The notes beneath the pieces are model-generated. The model did no database searches, was not told the DNA's origin, and saw nothing but the letters and a program-made list of their open reading frames with translations. DNA of 48,547 bases from positions 1 through 48,547 of the forward strand of contig NZ_JAQFWQ010000047.1 of assembly GCF_027706725.1 (NCBI RefSeq). The letters run 5' to 3'. The first letter of the stretch is position 1. Each line of letters begins with the position of its first letter. This document shows positions 1-18,405 of the stretch, piece after piece. Source of the stretch: Nocardiopsis endophytica. Its GTDB lineage: Bacteria; Actinomycetota; Actinomycetes; Streptosporangiales; Streptosporangiaceae. Both the position numbers and the translations under genes were made by a program.

Positions 1-61
1 GCGGCCTGTCGCCCGGCAGGCGGGGGCAGGGGAACCGCCCCGCTCTCGCCGTCGCTGCCAT
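1..61 (-). CDS. Possible start of a gene running off the left edge
   Basis: An ATG at position 61 on the minus strand opens a frame that stays open to the window edge (about 20 codons, beginning MAATARAGRF). A purine-rich AGGTGG lies about 9 nt upstream. It would follow the PKS gene ending at 203 in the same direction, so it could be the next gene of the PKS operon. Only about 20 residues are visible and no family can be recognised, so this may be a chance frame in GC-rich DNA. Confidence 0.25.
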   Translation of the reverse strand, partial: MAATARAGRFPCPRLPGDRP

Positions 62-202
62 TCACGGTGACCACCTACGTGCGCCGCGCCGACAGTGCTG
101 CCGCATGGGCCACCCGCCCGCTCCCCGGTGGCCGCCGCGCATTGGCCGTGCTTGCGGGTGCCGGTGGCGAGGCATGCCCCGCCACCGGCACCTTCCCCCT
201 CC

Positions 203-3200
203 TCAGCGGACCGCTTGGCACCGGTGGCGGGGCGCGGTGCCCTCGTCGGCGTCCTCTCCGGCGCCCGCGCCCTTGTCGGCGCTCTCCGGCACCTTGAGCC
301 ATCGCAGCACCGCCGCAGCCGTGTCGGCGGCGCGGCCCTCCAGCATCGTCAGGTGGTCGCCGCCCGTCACCTCCTCCTCGTGCGGGGGCTCCCACGTGAA
401 CCGGTGGGTCCGGCCCTCGTCCCCGGGGGCGCCGTCCTCCGGGCGCAGGACGAGCGCGGGCGCCGCCACGTGCTCCGGCGTCCACCCCCGGAACAGCGCC
501 AGGTGGCCGCCGCTCGCGGTCGCCCGCGCGTCGTCGGCCAGGCGCATCTCCTCCTCGCGCTCCAGCAGGACCCGGGCCGCCACCTCGGGCAGGCGCTCGT
601 CGCCCGGCATCGGCGGGTCCAGCAGCACCAGCCCGGCCGGGCGCACGCCCGCGCTCTCCAGCTGGGCGGCCAGCGCGTGCGCCGCCCACGCCCCCGACGA
701 CCGCCCGACCAGCGCGAACCGGCGCCCGCCGACGTGTTCGCGCAGGCTGCGGGCGTGCAGCTCGACCAGCGCGTCCACCGCCGCCGGGAGCCGCTCCCCC
801 GCCGAGAACCCCGGGTGGGTCACGCACAGCGCCTCGGCCCGCCCTTCGACGGCCGCCGCGAAGCGCGCGTACTCGTGCGGCCCGGAGTTCATCAGCAGCG
901 ACGGTACGCACACCAGCACGGGCGCCGCGTCGGACCCGGCCGCCGCCAACCGCTTGGGCGGCGGCACGTCCCCGGCGTCGAGGGCGGACTCGAACACCGG
1001 GCGCAGCGCCGCCGCGGCCTCCAGCATCCGCATCCCCTCGGCGGCCCTGCCGGTCCTGCACGCACGGAGCATCAGGTCGACCAGGCCGTGCCCCTCCCGG
1101 GACGGGTTCCCCCCGCCCGCAGGCGGCGGGGCGGGGGCGGGAGGGGCGGCCCCGTCGGCGGCCCCGGTGCGCGCGCCGTCGACCGGCGTTCCCGGCCCCC
1201 CGGTCGCGTCGGGCGCCGCGTTCGCCCCCGCCGCCTGAGCGGACGCGCCGCCCGGCGCGTCGGCGGCCAGCAGATCCGCCAGGTGCGCGGCCAGCCGCTC
1301 CGGCGTCGGGTAGGCGAAGGCCAGCCCGGCGGGGAGCCTGCGCCCCAGGTCGGCGGCGATCCGGTTGCGCAGCTCCACCGCGGTCAGCGAGTCGAACCCC
1401 GACTCCAGGAACTCGGCGTCGGCGGGCACCGCGGCGGCATCGGCGTGGCCGAGCACCTCGGCGGCGTGCCCGCGCACCGCTTCCAGGAGCGCCGCGCACC
1501 GCTCGCCTTCGGGGAGCGCGGCCAGTGCGGCGGCGTCCGGCCGGGCAGGGGCCCGCTCGGACGCGGCGGCCCGCAGGACCCTGCGCCGCGGGCGCGCAGG
1601 GGCCACCAGGCCGCTCAGCAGCGGTGCGGCCGAACCGGTGCGGCGGGCGTGCTCGCGCGGGCCCGAGGGGTCGAACAGCATCGGCACCAGGTGGGTGTGC
1701 TCCCCCGCGAGGCCGGTGTCGAGCAGGCCGGTCCCGGCGTCGGCGGGCATGGGCAGCAGCCCCGCGCGCGCCATGCGCGCCTGGTCGGCGCGGCCCAGGC
1801 GCCCGGCGGGTCCGCTCTCCACGTCCCACAGGCCCCAGGCCAGCGACAGCGCGGGCAGCCCGAGCGCGGCCCGGTGGGCGGCCAGCCCGTCGAGGAAGGC
1901 GTTGGCGGCGGCGTAGGAGCCCTGCCCCGCGCTGCCGAGGACGCCCGCCGCCGACGAGAACAGCACGAACGCCGCCAGGTCGTCCTTGAGGGTCAGCTCG
2001 TGCAGCGCCCAGGCGGCCTCGGCCTTCGCGGCGAGCACCCGCCCGGACCGCTCCGGGGTCTCCGCCTCGACGGTGGCGTCGTCCACGACGGCGGCCGCAT
2101 GGAACACGCCGGTGAGCGGGTGCTCCGGCGGCACCGCGGCCAGGGCGCGCTCCAGGGCGGCCCGGTCGGCGGCGTCGCACGCCAGGACGGTGGCCTCGGC
2201 CCCCAGGGAGCGGAGCCCGTCCACCAGGTGCCGCGCCCCTTCGGCGTCGGGACCGCTCCGGCTCAGCAGCAGCAGGTGCCGCACCCCGTGCTCCCTCACC
2301 AGGTGCTCGGCGACGAGGCGCCCCAGGGCGCCGGTCCCGCCCGTGATGAGGACGGTCCCCTCCGGGTCGAGCGGCCTCGGCACGGTGAGCCCGAGCTTGC
2401 CGGTGTTCAGGCCCATCTGCAGCCGCCGCAGGCCGGCGCCGATCTCCCCCACCGGCAGGCAGGCGGCCGGAAGCGGGGACAGGCGGCCGCGCTCGAACAG
2501 GGACAGCAGGTCGGTGAGCATCTCACCGATCCGTTCGGGGTCCACCTTGGGCAGTTCGAGGGAGTGGTAGCGCACGCCGGGGTGCCGCTCGGCCACCTCG
2601 GCGGGGTCGCGCAGGTCGGTGCGGCCCAGCTCGACGAAGCGGCCTCCGCGCGGCAGCAGGCGCAGCGACGCCTCCAGCATCTCGCCGGTCAGGCAGTTGA
2701 GCACGGTGTCCACGCCGCGGCCGCCGGTGGCGCGCAGGAACCGGTCGGCGAAGGCGGGGGTGCGGGAGTCGGCGATGCGCTCCTCGGGCAGGCCCGCGGC
2801 GCGCAGCAGGTGCCGCTTGTGCGCTGCGGCGGTGGCGTACACCTCGGCGCCCAGGTGGCGGGCGAGCTGCACGGCCGCCATGCCGACACCGCCGGTGGCG
2901 GCGTGCACCAGCACCCGTTCGCCGGGGCGCACGGCTGCCGTGCCGACCAGGGCGTGGTAGGCGGTCAGGAACACGCCGGGGCTGGTCGCCGCCTGGGCCG
3001 GGGTCCAGCCGTCGGGACCGCGGGCCAAGGTGCTCCGGTGCGCGGTGCCGACGGGGCCGACCGCGCCCACCACCAGGCCCATGACCCGGTCGCCGGGGGC
3101 CAGGTCGCGCACGTCGGCGCCGACCGCTGTGACCACCCCGGCGGCCTCGAACCCGATCGGCTCCCCAGGGGAGAAGTAGCCCAGCGCCAGGAGCAGGTCG

Positions 3201-6200
3201 CGGAAGTTCAACCCGGCGGCGCGCACGTCGATGCGCACCTGGTCGGGGGCGAGGGGGCCGTCGGCGCCCGGGTGCGGGAGCCGCTCCAGCCCGTCGACGC
3301 GCCCGCTGCCGTCCGGCACCAGGCGCCAGGTTCGGTCGGCCGGGTCGGCGGCGGGGCGCCGACGGGGGGCCGCCAGCCGCGGTACCAGGACCCGGCCGTC
3401 CCGCACGGCGGCCTGTGGCTCACCGGAGGCCAGCGCGTGGGCCGGGTCGGGGGCGCCGGGGGCCGCCGGGTCGGCGTCGACGGCCAGGAAGCGGCCGGGG
3501 TGCTCGGTCTGCGCCGCCCGCAGCAGACCCCACACGGCGGCCCCGGCCAGGTCGGGGACGTGTTCGCCGGGGCGCGTGGCCACCGCCCCGCTGGTGACCA
3601 CGGCCAGCCGGGAGGAGGCGAAGCGCTCGTCGGCGAGCCAGGCCTGGAGCAGGCGCAGGGTGCGCCGGACTGCGCCGCGCGCCTCGGCGCCCGGGTCGGG
3701 GCGGGGGCCGCCGCGGGGGCGGGGGATCCCGGGGTCGGGCGCGGGCACCGGCGCGGCCACGAGGGAGGGGGCGGGGGCGCCGGAGTCGATGTGCGCGGCG
3801 AGGGCCGCGAGGTCGGGGTGGGCGGTCGCACCCGCCGGGGCGGGCAGCCCGCCGAGCACCGCCTGGACGCCCGGGTCCGCCGCGGCGCCCTCCCGTTCGG
3901 GGAGGGGGCGCCACTCCAGCCGGTAGGCGGCGGCTCCCGCGGCCTCGGCAGCCGAAGCGCCGGCCGCCTCCCGCATGGTGAGGGCGTCGGCGGTGAGCAC
4001 CGGCGCACCGGCGGGGTCGACCGCGGTCACCCGGTGCACGCCGGGGGCGGTCTCGGTGATGCGCACCCGCAGGGCCCGGGCACCGGTCGCGTGCAGGCGG
4101 ACGCCCTCCCAGGAGAAGGCCATCCGTACCCGCGCCGCGGCGCCGGTGCCGCCGGTGCCGCGCACTTCGGGGAGGACGGCGATCATGGCGTGCAGGCACG
4201 CGTCGAGCAGGGCGGGGTGGAGGCCGTACCCGTCGGCTTCCAGACTGTCCGGAAGACGGACCTCGCCGTAGACGTCGGCCCCGACGCCTTCACCGCGCAC
4301 CCACGCGCGCCGGAGCCCGCGGAAGGAGGGCCCATAGCGGTAGCCGATCTCGGCCATGCGGGCGTAGGAGGAGTCGAGGGGGATCTCGTCGGCGCCCGGG
4401 GGCGGCCACTGCACGGGAAGCGGAGGGTGCACACCCCGGAAGGGCGCCGGTCCCCCCGGCCCCGAGTCCCCGGTTGGCGCCTCATGCGGGGAGGCCTGCC
4501 CGGTCCCGGCTGCGGACGCGCGGTCCTGCGCCTCGTCGCCTCGGAGCCCACCAACTCCAGCAGGGCCACTCCGCGACGGCAGATGGTCCGGCGCTCCCGG
4601 GCCGTGGCCAACGGCGCTGTCCCGGTCAGGCGCACACCCGCCAGATTCCACAGCATCGGGCCGGTCCCCGCGGCCGGCTCCGCCGCGTTCCGATGCACGC
4701 CCACCCGGGGAGGCCCGCCCGGTCCCGGCTGCGGACGCGCGGTCCTGCGCCTCGTCGCCTCGGAGCCCACCAACTCCAGCGGGGCCACTCCGCGGCGGCG
4801 GGAGGTCGGGCGCTCCCGGGCCGTGGCCAACGGCGCTGTCCTGGACGGGCGCACGCCCGCCAGATTCCACAGCATCGGGCCGGTCGCCGCGATCGGGCCG
4901 CGCCGCCCCGTCCGTCTCCGCAGATGTCGAAGTACGGGGAGTGTCGCGTCCTCGTTTCCCGCCCGGCCCACCTGCCCCGGGGCCGCCGACGGCCCCGTCC
5001 CGGTCGGGCGCGCGCCCACCAGAAGGCGGCGGGACGGTCCCCGATCGCCCCTCCCCAAGGGCCGTACCGGGAACCGCTTCCACAGCATCGGGCCGGTCCC
5101 CTCGGCCAGGCCCACCACGCGCCTCCCCGTCCGCCGCCAAGGGGCCGCCGACCGTCTCCTCCTCGACCGCCACCCCCTCCGCGTGAAGGCGCCAGTCGCC
5201 GTCGCCCTCCCGGGAGTGGATCCTCAGCCGCCATGCCCCCGGCTCAGGCCCCTGGTCGGCCTCGGCGTGCAGCCGGACGTCCCCGGTGGCGGGGATCCAC
5301 AGCGGGGCGAGCAGCTCCAGGCTCTCCACCGTCGGCGCCCCCGCCGCCGCGGCCGTGTGCAGGGCCAGGTCGAGCAGGCCCGTCCCTGCCAGCAGCGGCC
5401 TGCCGCCGGTGCCGTGCTCGGCCAGCCACGGCTGGTCGGCCAGCCCCAGCCGACCGGTCAGCACCGTGCGCCCGCCCCCTGGACCGTCGAGCGCCGCGCC
5501 GAGCATCGCGTGGCCGCCCTCCTCCAGCCCCGCCGCCGCGAGGTCCCCCTGCGGCCGCGCGGGCCGGAGCCGGTAGGACCGCCTCTGGAACGGGTAGGTG
5601 GGCAGGTCGGGGTGGGGTCCGCGGGCCTCGGGGAACAGGCGGTCCCAGTCGGGGCGCGCCCCGTGCCGGTGGGCCTCGGCCAGGGACGCCAGGAAGCGGT
5701 CGGGGCCGCCCTCCCCCCGTGCCAGGGTGCCGACGGCCGCTCCGGCCTCGCCCAGCGTCTGGGCGAGCCCGACCCGCGCCACCGGGTGCGCCGACACCTC
5801 GACGAACAGGCCCGCCCCGTCCTCGGCGGCGCGGCCGACCGCAGGGGCGAACAGCACCGGCAGGCGCAGGTTCCGGAACCAGTACCCGGCGTCCAGCTCC
5901 GCCCCGTCCACCGGACCCGCCGTCACCGACGACACGAGCGGGATCCGGGCGGTGCGCGGCTCCACCCCGGCAATGCCCGCGAGGAAGTCGTCGCGCACCT
6001 CCTCCACGGCCGGGCCGTGGGCCGCGAAGAAGACCGCCAGCCGCCTGCTGTGCACCCCCTGGGCGGTGCACCAGGCCTCCAGCCGCTCCAGGTCGCGCCG
6101 GGCACCGCTCACCACCACCGACTCGGGCCCGTTGATGGCGGCCGGGGCGAGCTCGGCGCCGTTGTCGGCGACCCACTCCTCGATCCGCCCGACCGGCAGC

Positions 6201-8680
6201 CCGACCGAGGTGGCCGCGCCGCGCCCGGCCAGGGCCAGCAGTGCGCGGCCCCGAACGGCGATGATCCGCGCGGCGTCCTCCAGGGACAGCGCCCCGGCGG
6301 CGCAGGCGGCGGCGATCTCCCCTTGGGAGTGGCCGATGATCAGGTCGGGTCGCACGCCGCACGACTCCCACAGGGCGGCGAGGGAGACCATCATGCACCA
6401 CAGGACCGGCTGCACGACGTCGTCGCGGTCGAGGGCGGGCGCGCCCGGGTCGCCGCGCAGGACGGCCAGCGGCTCGAAGTCCACGTGCGGGCGCAGCGCC
6501 TCCACGCACTCGCCCATCCGGCGGGCGAAGGCGGGGGACTCGCGCAGGAGCTCGCGGGCCATGCCCTCCCACTGCTGGCCCTGGCCGGGGAAGACGAACA
6601 CCGTGCGGCCGGGCGCCCCGGCGCGGCCGGCGGGCACGATCCGCACCCCTTCCGGAACCGCGCCGGGTCCGGTGCGGCCCTCGGCGAGGGCCTGCAGGCC
6701 GGTGCGGGCGGCGTCAACGTCGCGGGCCACGACGGCGGCCCGGTACTCGAAGGCGGTACGGGACCGCGCGAGCGCCCGTCCGAGGGCCGCGGGGCCCTCC
6801 GCCGCCCCGGGACCGGCGAGGTGGGAGCCGAGCCTGCGGGCCTGCGCGGCCAGGGCGTCGGGGGTACGTGCCGAGAGGACCCACGGCAGCGGCCTGCCGG
6901 GCCGGGGCGCGAACGGGAGCGGACCGGTGGATCCGCCGTCGGCCGGGCCAGTACCGCCACGGTCCGACCCGTGGCCGGGTACGGAGGCGTCCGAAGCCTC
7001 GGCCGGATGGTCATCGCCACCCGGCCCTGCGATCTCACCGCCGGGCTCCGAGGTACCCGCGCCCGGAACCCCATGCGCGCCGTCCCGCCCCCGCACCCCC
7101 GTGGCCCCCGGGGCGGCGGGACGGTCACCCGGACCGTCCTCAGGGACACGGCCAGCACCGGCAGCCGTACCGACCGCCTCAGCTCCCGGGCGCCCCTGCG
7201 CCGCCGAGCGTTGCTCCTCCGGTCCCCGCAGGCCTTCCGGTGGTGTGCGGCCGCCCGGTGCGGCGGCGGTCCGCCCCGCCCGACCCGGAACCGCCTCCGT
7301 GCCGCCCGCGTCCCCGGCCGCCTCCGGGTCGGGCGCCTCCTCCAGCACCACGTGGGCGTTGGTGCCGCTCACCCCGAACGACGACACCCCCGCGCGGCGC
7401 CGCCGCCCCGGTTCGCCCGTCCACGGCTCGTTCCCCGTGACCGGCCGCACCGTCCCGTCCCACTCCGCGTGCGGCGTCGGCGCGTCGATGTGCAGCGACC
7501 CCGGCAGCACCCCGTGCCGCAGCGCCATCACCGTCTTGATGATCCCCGCCGCCCCGGCCGCCGCCTGGGTGTGCCCGATGTTCGACTTGACCGACCCGAT
7601 CCGCAGCGCCCGCCCCGGCTCCCGCCCTTTCCCGTAGGCGGCCATCAGCGCGTGCGCCTCGATGGGGTCGCCCAGCCTCGTCCCCGTGCCGTGCGCCTCC
7701 ACCACATCCACATCGCCCGGCTCCAGCCCCGCGTCGGCCAGCGCCGCACCGATCACCCGCTCCTGCGCCGGACCGCTCGGCGCCGTCAACCCGTTCGACG
7801 CCCCGTCCGAATTCACCGCCGACCCGCGCAGCACCGCCAGCACACGCCGCCCGCCGCGCACCGCGTCCGACAACCGCTCCAGCATGAGCAGCCCGACCCC
7901 CTCGGCGAACCCCGTCCCGTCCGCCGACGCCGCGAACGCGCGGCACCGGCCGTCCGGCGACAGCGCCCCCTGCCGGGAGAACTCCTCGAACAGCGACGGC
8001 CCGTTCATCACGGTCACGCCGCCCGCCAGCGCCCCGTCGCACTCGCCGCTGCGCAGCGACCGCACCGCCAGGTGCACCGCCACCAGCGACGACGAGCACG
8101 CCGTGTCGACGGTCATCGCGGGCCCCTCCAGCCCCAGGGCGTAGGCCACCCGTCCGGCGACGACGCTGCCCACGGTCCCTGTCAGCAGGTACCCCTCGGC
8201 CTCGTCCTCGGCACCGGCCGCGCACTCCCGGTAGTCCAGGTGGCTCACGCCCGCGAACACGCCGGTGCGGGTGCCGCGCAGCGCGGTGGGGTCCACGCCG
8301 GCCCGCTCGACCGCCTCCCAGGCCGTCTCCAGCAGCAGCCGCTGCTGCGGGTCCATCGCCGCCGCCTCGCGCGGGCTGATCCCGAAGAACGCCGCGTCGA
8401 ACGCGTCGGCCCCCTCCAGGAAGCCCCCGCTGTCGGCGTAGCCGCGCACGTCCCGCCACCCCCGGTCGTCCGGGAACGGGGTCACGGCGTCGGCGCCGCC
8501 CTGCACCAGGGACCACAGGTCCTCGGGCGTATCCGCGCCGCCCGGGTACCGGCAGGCCATGCCGGTGACGGCGATCGGTTCGCGGCGCGCCTCCTCCAGT
8601 TCGCGCAGGCGTCCGCGGGTGCGGCGGAGGTCGGCGGTGGCGCGCTTGAGGTAGTCGAGGAGTTTCGCATCGTCGGCCAT
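203..8680 (-). CDS. Type I modular PKS, terminal fully reducing module with thioesterase (KS-AT-DH-ER-KR-ACP-TE)
   Basis: A 2825-residue polyketide synthase that performs one extension with full beta-carbon reduction and then releases the chain. The start [12 protein letters not shown] is preceded by GGAGAAG; residues 1-27 form a coiled-coil docking segment. KS: Cys in DTACSSSL near 192, HGTGT near 328, SNIGH near 368. AT: FPGQG near 695, GHSQG near 783, and an unusual FFAAH near 887 where YASH or HAFH is expected. [11 protein letters not shown] near 1087 keeps the catalytic His, but the motif proline is Ala; the second half has [10 protein letters not shown] near 1493. A repeat-rich insertion of about 245 residues separates the two DH halves. 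ER: NADPH loop [10 protein letters not shown] near 1935. KR: GGTGALG near 2115, Tyr/Asn in SYAAAN, and VDD (B-type). ACP: GFDSL near 2429. TE: GRSSG near 2660 and GGDHL. It starts 43 nt after the upstream PKS gene, so they form one operon. The TE implies the last module. Confidence 0.96.
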   Translation of the reverse strand: MADDAKLLDYLKRATADLRRTRGRLRELEEARREPIAVTGMACRYPGGADTPEDLWSLVQGGADAVTPFPDDRGWRDVRGYADSGGFLEGADAFDAAFFGISPREAAAMDPQQRLLLETAWEAVERAGVDPTALRGTRTGVFAGVSHLDYRECAAGAEDEAEGYLLTGTVGSVVAGRVAYALGLEGPAMTVDTACSSSLVAVHLAVRSLRSGECDGALAGGVTVMNGPSLFEEFSRQGALSPDGRCRAFAASADGTGFAEGVGLLMLERLSDAVRGGRRVLAVLRGSAVNSDGASNGLTAPSGPAQERVIGAALADAGLEPGDVDVVEAHGTGTRLGDPIEAHALMAAYGKGREPGRALRIGSVKSNIGHTQAAAGAAGIIKTVMALRHGVLPGSLHIDAPTPHAEWDGTVRPVTGNEPWTGEPGRRRRAGVSSFGVSGTNAHVVLEEAPDPEAAGDAGGTEAVPGRAGRTAAAPGGRTPPEGLRGPEEQRSAAQGRPGAEAVGTAAGAGRVPEDGPGDRPAAPGATGVRGRDGAHGVPGAGTSEPGGEIAGPGGDDHPAEASDASVPGHGSDRGGTGPADGGSTGPLPFAPRPGRPLPWVLSARTPDALAAQARRLGSHLAGPGAAEGPAALGRALARSRTAFEYRAAVVARDVDAARTGLQALAEGRTGPGAVPEGVRIVPAGRAGAPGRTVFVFPGQGQQWEGMARELLRESPAFARRMGECVEALRPHVDFEPLAVLRGDPGAPALDRDDVVQPVLWCMMVSLAALWESCGVRPDLIIGHSQGEIAAACAAGALSLEDAARIIAVRGRALLALAGRGAATSVGLPVGRIEEWVADNGAELAPAAINGPESVVVSGARRDLERLEAWCTAQGVHSRRLAVFFAAHGPAVEEVRDDFLAGIAGVEPRTARIPLVSSVTAGPVDGAELDAGYWFRNLRLPVLFAPAVGRAAEDGAGLFVEVSAHPVARVGLAQTLGEAGAAVGTLARGEGGPDRFLASLAEAHRHGARPDWDRLFPEARGPHPDLPTYPFQRRSYRLRPARPQGDLAAAGLEEGGHAMLGAALDGPGGGRTVLTGRLGLADQPWLAEHGTGGRPLLAGTGLLDLALHTAAAAGAPTVESLELLAPLWIPATGDVRLHAEADQGPEPGAWRLRIHSREGDGDWRLHAEGVAVEEETVGGPLAADGEARGGPGRGDRPDAVEAVPGTALGEGRSGTVPPPSGGRAPDRDGAVGGPGAGGPGGKRGRDTPRTSTSAETDGAARPDRGDRPDAVESGGRAPVQDSAVGHGPGAPDLPPPRSGPAGVGGLRGDEAQDRASAAGTGRASPGGRASERGGAGRGDRPDAVESGGCAPDRDSAVGHGPGAPDHLPSRSGPAGVGGLRGDEAQDRASAAGTGQASPHEAPTGDSGPGGPAPFRGVHPPLPVQWPPPGADEIPLDSSYARMAEIGYRYGPSFRGLRRAWVRGEGVGADVYGEVRLPDSLEADGYGLHPALLDACLHAMIAVLPEVRGTGGTGAAARVRMAFSWEGVRLHATGARALRVRITETAPGVHRVTAVDPAGAPVLTADALTMREAAGASAAEAAGAAAYRLEWRPLPEREGAAADPGVQAVLGGLPAPAGATAHPDLAALAAHIDSGAPAPSLVAAPVPAPDPGIPRPRGGPRPDPGAEARGAVRRTLRLLQAWLADERFASSRLAVVTSGAVATRPGEHVPDLAGAAVWGLLRAAQTEHPGRFLAVDADPAAPGAPDPAHALASGEPQAAVRDGRVLVPRLAAPRRRPAADPADRTWRLVPDGSGRVDGLERLPHPGADGPLAPDQVRIDVRAAGLNFRDLLLALGYFSPGEPIGFEAAGVVTAVGADVRDLAPGDRVMGLVVGAVGPVGTAHRSTLARGPDGWTPAQAATSPGVFLTAYHALVGTAAVRPGERVLVHAATGGVGMAAVQLARHLGAEVYATAAAHKRHLLRAAGLPEERIADSRTPAFADRFLRATGGRGVDTVLNCLTGEMLEASLRLLPRGGRFVELGRTDLRDPAEVAERHPGVRYHSLELPKVDPERIGEMLTDLLSLFERGRLSPLPAACLPVGEIGAGLRRLQMGLNTGKLGLTVPRPLDPEGTVLITGGTGALGRLVAEHLVREHGVRHLLLLSRSGPDAEGARHLVDGLRSLGAEATVLACDAADRAALERALAAVPPEHPLTGVFHAAAVVDDATVEAETPERSGRVLAAKAEAAWALHELTLKDDLAAFVLFSSAAGVLGSAGQGSYAAANAFLDGLAAHRAALGLPALSLAWGLWDVESGPAGRLGRADQARMARAGLLPMPADAGTGLLDTGLAGEHTHLVPMLFDPSGPREHARRTGSAAPLLSGLVAPARPRRRVLRAAASERAPARPDAAALAALPEGERCAALLEAVRGHAAEVLGHADAAAVPADAEFLESGFDSLTAVELRNRIAADLGRRLPAGLAFAYPTPERLAAHLADLLAADAPGGASAQAAGANAAPDATGGPGTPVDGARTGAADGAAPPAPAPPPAGGGNPSREGHGLVDLMLRACRTGRAAEGMRMLEAAAALRPVFESALDAGDVPPPKRLAAAGSDAAPVLVCVPSLLMNSGPHEYARFAAAVEGRAEALCVTHPGFSAGERLPAAVDALVELHARSLREHVGGRRFALVGRSSGAWAAHALAAQLESAGVRPAGLVLLDPPMPGDERLPEVAARVLLEREEEMRLADDARATASGGHLALFRGWTPEHVAAPALVLRPEDGAPGDEGRTHRFTWEPPHEEEVTGGDHLTMLEGRAADTAAAVLRWLKVPESADKGAGAGEDADEGTAPRHRCQAVR
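4400..5140 (-). repeat. In-frame tandem repeat insertion inside the DH domain
   Basis: Two near-identical units begin at 4488 and 4707, a period of 219 bp or exactly 73 codons. A shorter third copy of the core lies near 5070. The core on the plus strand is CACAGCATCGGGCCGGTC, which in the PKS frame encodes the recurring GDRPDAVES. The encoded segment is rich in Gly, Pro, Asp, Arg and Ala and looks disordered. It falls between the two hotdog halves of the dehydratase, where a short linker is normal. The codon-multiple period keeps the reading frame. Confidence 0.85.
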
Positions 8681-8723
8681 GCGGCTTCTCCGTTCGGGGA
8701 TGTCGGGGGGAGTGCGGCGCGGC

Positions 8724-16589
<7,866 letters not shown>

Positions 16590-16681
16590 GGGAATCCACT
16601 CCAGGATCGCGACGTCCATCGAGGGGGAAAGGAAAGGGAGCCGCCTCCGGCGGGCGCGGGAGTCAAGGGGGGTCCGGCGCC

Positions 16682-16774
16682 TCAGGCCTCGGCGGGCCCC
16701 GCGGGGCGCCGCCGCCGCGGCGCGGCTCTCTCCCAGGGGGCGGCGGCGAAATTGCGGGGCTCGTGCCGGTCCAT
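16682..16774 (-). CDS. Possible 30-residue leader ORF before the PKS genes
   Basis: This 30-codon frame begins MDRHEPRNFAAAPWERAA and ends in an Arg/Pro-rich tail. TGAGGA lies 5 nt before its ATG, a good ribosome binding site. It lies in the leader of the PKS operon, 92 nt before the PKS start. The frame can be extended upstream to other ATGs (for example near 16938), but the in-leader start is the one with a clear binding site. I recognise no family. It may be a regulatory leader peptide, a small hypothetical protein or chance. Confidence 0.25.
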   Translation of the reverse strand: MDRHEPRNFAAAPWERAAPRRRRPAGPAEA

Positions 16775-16835
16775 GGCGGTCCTCACGGTTGAACGGCCGG
16801 TCGGGGAGGCGTCTTCGGGAACGATCCGAAAACCG

Positions 16836-16865
16836 TCAAAATATGCGATCTCCACAGACGGGCAT
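16836..16865 (-). other. Possible nine-residue leader peptide at the start of the PKS transcript
   Basis: ATG at 16865 opens MPVCGDRIF followed by a stop. AGGAGAAGGGG stands 6 nt before it, and the ATG lies about 23 nt after the predicted transcription start. Position and binding site suggest a translated leader peptide, but nine codons can arise by chance. Confidence 0.2.
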
Positions 16866-16894
16866 AGGTATCCCCTTCTCCTGACAATGGGGTG

Positions 16895-16923
16895 ATCATA
16901 ACTCCCATGCATAAGCACGGCAA
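16895..16923 (-). promoter_or_regulatory. Predicted promoter of the PKS operon
   Basis: On the minus strand TTGCCG (16923-16918) and TATGAT (16900-16895) are separated by exactly 17 nt, a near-consensus pair for the main sigma factor. They lie in a locally AT-rich patch of otherwise GC-rich DNA. Transcription would start near 16888, giving a leader of about 300 nt before the PKS ATG at 16589. Confidence 0.55.
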
Positions 16924-16989
16924 TATGCAAGCTCATTTCGGACATGGGACTCCGGAGGCGGACATGCGCGCCGAACGGAGGGGACGAAA

Positions 16990-17005
16990 GTGGCACATGT
17001 GCCAC
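16990..17005. promoter_or_regulatory. Perfect 16-bp palindrome upstream of the PKS promoter (operator candidate)
   Basis: GTGGCACATGTGCCAC is a perfect palindrome about 67 bp upstream of the predicted -35 box. It lies between the terminator of the preceding operon and the PKS promoter. This fits a dimeric regulator site. No regulator gene is adjacent, so the protein is unknown. Confidence 0.45.
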
Positions 17006-17012
17006 AAGCGAC

Positions 17013-17048
17013 AAAAAGCCCGGACGCCGATCTCATCGGCGTCCGGGC
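17013..17048 (-). terminator. Intrinsic terminator of the cvn-monooxygenase operon
   Basis: A 14-bp perfect stem (GCCCGGACGCCGAT paired with its complement, 3-nt loop, 17018-17048) is followed on the minus strand by TTTTT. It stands about 60 nt after the monooxygenase stop codon and insulates the PKS operon from the genes upstream. Confidence 0.85.
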
Positions 17049-17108
17049 CCGATTCCAGTCCCGGCGGCCCCGCCCGCGGCACCCTGTGCGCACCGGGGCC
17101 GCGCGGCT

Positions 17109-18362
17109 CTACATCCGTGCGCGCATCGCGCGGATCTCCTCCAGCCACTTGCGGCCGCCCTGCTCGTCGTAGAGCCAGGTGAAGAAGTCCGGCGGGTAGT
17201 TCCAGCCTTTGAGCAGCCTGTCGCCCACTCCGGGCACGTCCGCCATCGCACCGAAGATCTCCTGCACCCACTCGGGCAAGTCCTGGTCCCACATCGTCGA
17301 CACCCATTCGGACCAGTGCTGGGCGGTGTGCCCGTAGTCCCAGAAGGTTTCGAAGGTCTGCTCCAGGAACGGCCGGTCGAACGGCTTGTCCCCGTGCGCG
17401 AGGATGCTGTCCAGGTAGCTCTTGGCGCACCGCGCCGAGTGGTTCCACCCCTGCAGCACGTATGGGTCCATGGAGATGACCACGTCGGAGATGCCCAGAA
17501 CCAGCCCGCCGGAGGGCAGCACCCCCACGGGGTTGCGCACCTGCGGGCGGATCACGCCGGCGGTGGTGCTGTTGCCGTCGATCAGCTCGGCGTCGCGGAC
17601 CCGCTCGTAGTACGGGGCCGCGTGCATGCGGAGGTTCTCCTTCATCCACTCCAGCTGCTCGTCGGGGCGGGGGCGCACCGGCCACCGGCTGCCCGCCTCG
17701 CTGGGGCGCTCGCTCATGAACAGCGCATGGCAGTGCCCCTCCCGGCTGAGGAAGGGCACCAGGAAGAAGCAGCCCAGCGCGGGCGCGGTCCCGGCCCAGC
17801 CGATGCTCTCCTTCTCCCCCTGCTCGGGTTCGACGTCGTAGAGCAGCGCCTGGGCCGTGCCGCGCTTGCGGGCCCCGCTGAACCGGGAGGAGTCGTGGTC
17901 GAACAGCGCGCCCAGCTCGCCGTGGCCCACCGCGATCACGATCAGGTCGAACATGCGGGAGAAGTAGTCGAGGTCGCTGACGGTGACCCCGTGGATGACC
18001 ACCTTCCCGCCGCAGTCCTCGAAGTACTCCAGCCAGTCGGCGATCTTGACCCGCCGGTCCACCGCGATGCCGTACCCCTGCTCGAAGTGGCTGGGCATGA
18101 TCGTCGGCGGCGCCCCGGGCGGGAAGAGGCCGATGTTGAACTTGTCGATCTGGGGCGACTGGGCGCTCCAGAAGTCCAGGTGCAGCTCGCGCTCGAGTTC
18201 GAGCGCGGTCGGCATGGTCAGCTGCGTGATCGCCGGCCGCCCGGTGCGGATCTCGATCGAGGTCTGCCCGGTGATCACGGTGACGTCGTAGCCGTTGTTC
18301 AGCAGCCCGTGGGCGAGCTGGAGACCCGAGTGCCCCGCCCCCACGATGAGGATCTTGCGCAT
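17109..18362 (-). CDS. Styrene/indole monooxygenase-like FAD-dependent oxygenase
   Basis: A 417-residue flavoprotein. The N-terminus ILIVGAGHSGLQLAHGLL is a Rossmann dinucleotide-binding loop, and the downstream pattern (LIVIAVGHGELG, then VLGISDVVISMDP before a long helical C-terminus) resembles StyA, the oxygenase of two-component styrene/indole monooxygenases. Members use reduced FAD supplied by a separate reductase to epoxidise or hydroxylate small aromatic or olefinic substrates. No StyB-like reductase is visible nearby. The gene is last of the cvnABCD operon (43 nt after cvnD) and is followed by a strong terminator. By analogy with conservons that end in P450 genes, it may be the enzyme output of the Cvn complex. 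The substrate cannot be predicted. Confidence 0.85.
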   Translation of the reverse strand: MRKILIVGAGHSGLQLAHGLLNNGYDVTVITGQTSIEIRTGRPAITQLTMPTALELERELHLDFWSAQSPQIDKFNIGLFPPGAPPTIMPSHFEQGYGIAVDRRVKIADWLEYFEDCGGKVVIHGVTVSDLDYFSRMFDLIVIAVGHGELGALFDHDSSRFSGARKRGTAQALLYDVEPEQGEKESIGWAGTAPALGCFFLVPFLSREGHCHALFMSERPSEAGSRWPVRPRPDEQLEWMKENLRMHAAPYYERVRDAELIDGNSTTAGVIRPQVRNPVGVLPSGGLVLGISDVVISMDPYVLQGWNHSARCAKSYLDSILAHGDKPFDRPFLEQTFETFWDYGHTAQHWSEWVSTMWDQDLPEWVQEIFGAMADVPGVGDRLLKGWNYPPDFFTWLYDEQGGRKWLEEIRAMRARM

Positions 18363-18405
18363 AGAGGTGATTCCTTACTCCACGAGAGGCGGCCTGCCGG
18401 AGGGG

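Noticed and set aside
4183-5234. Alternative minus-strand frames over the DH repeat region with recurring LWNLAGVR
   Set aside because: The regular peptide only reflects the DNA repeat read in another frame; the PKS frame runs unbroken from KS to TE.
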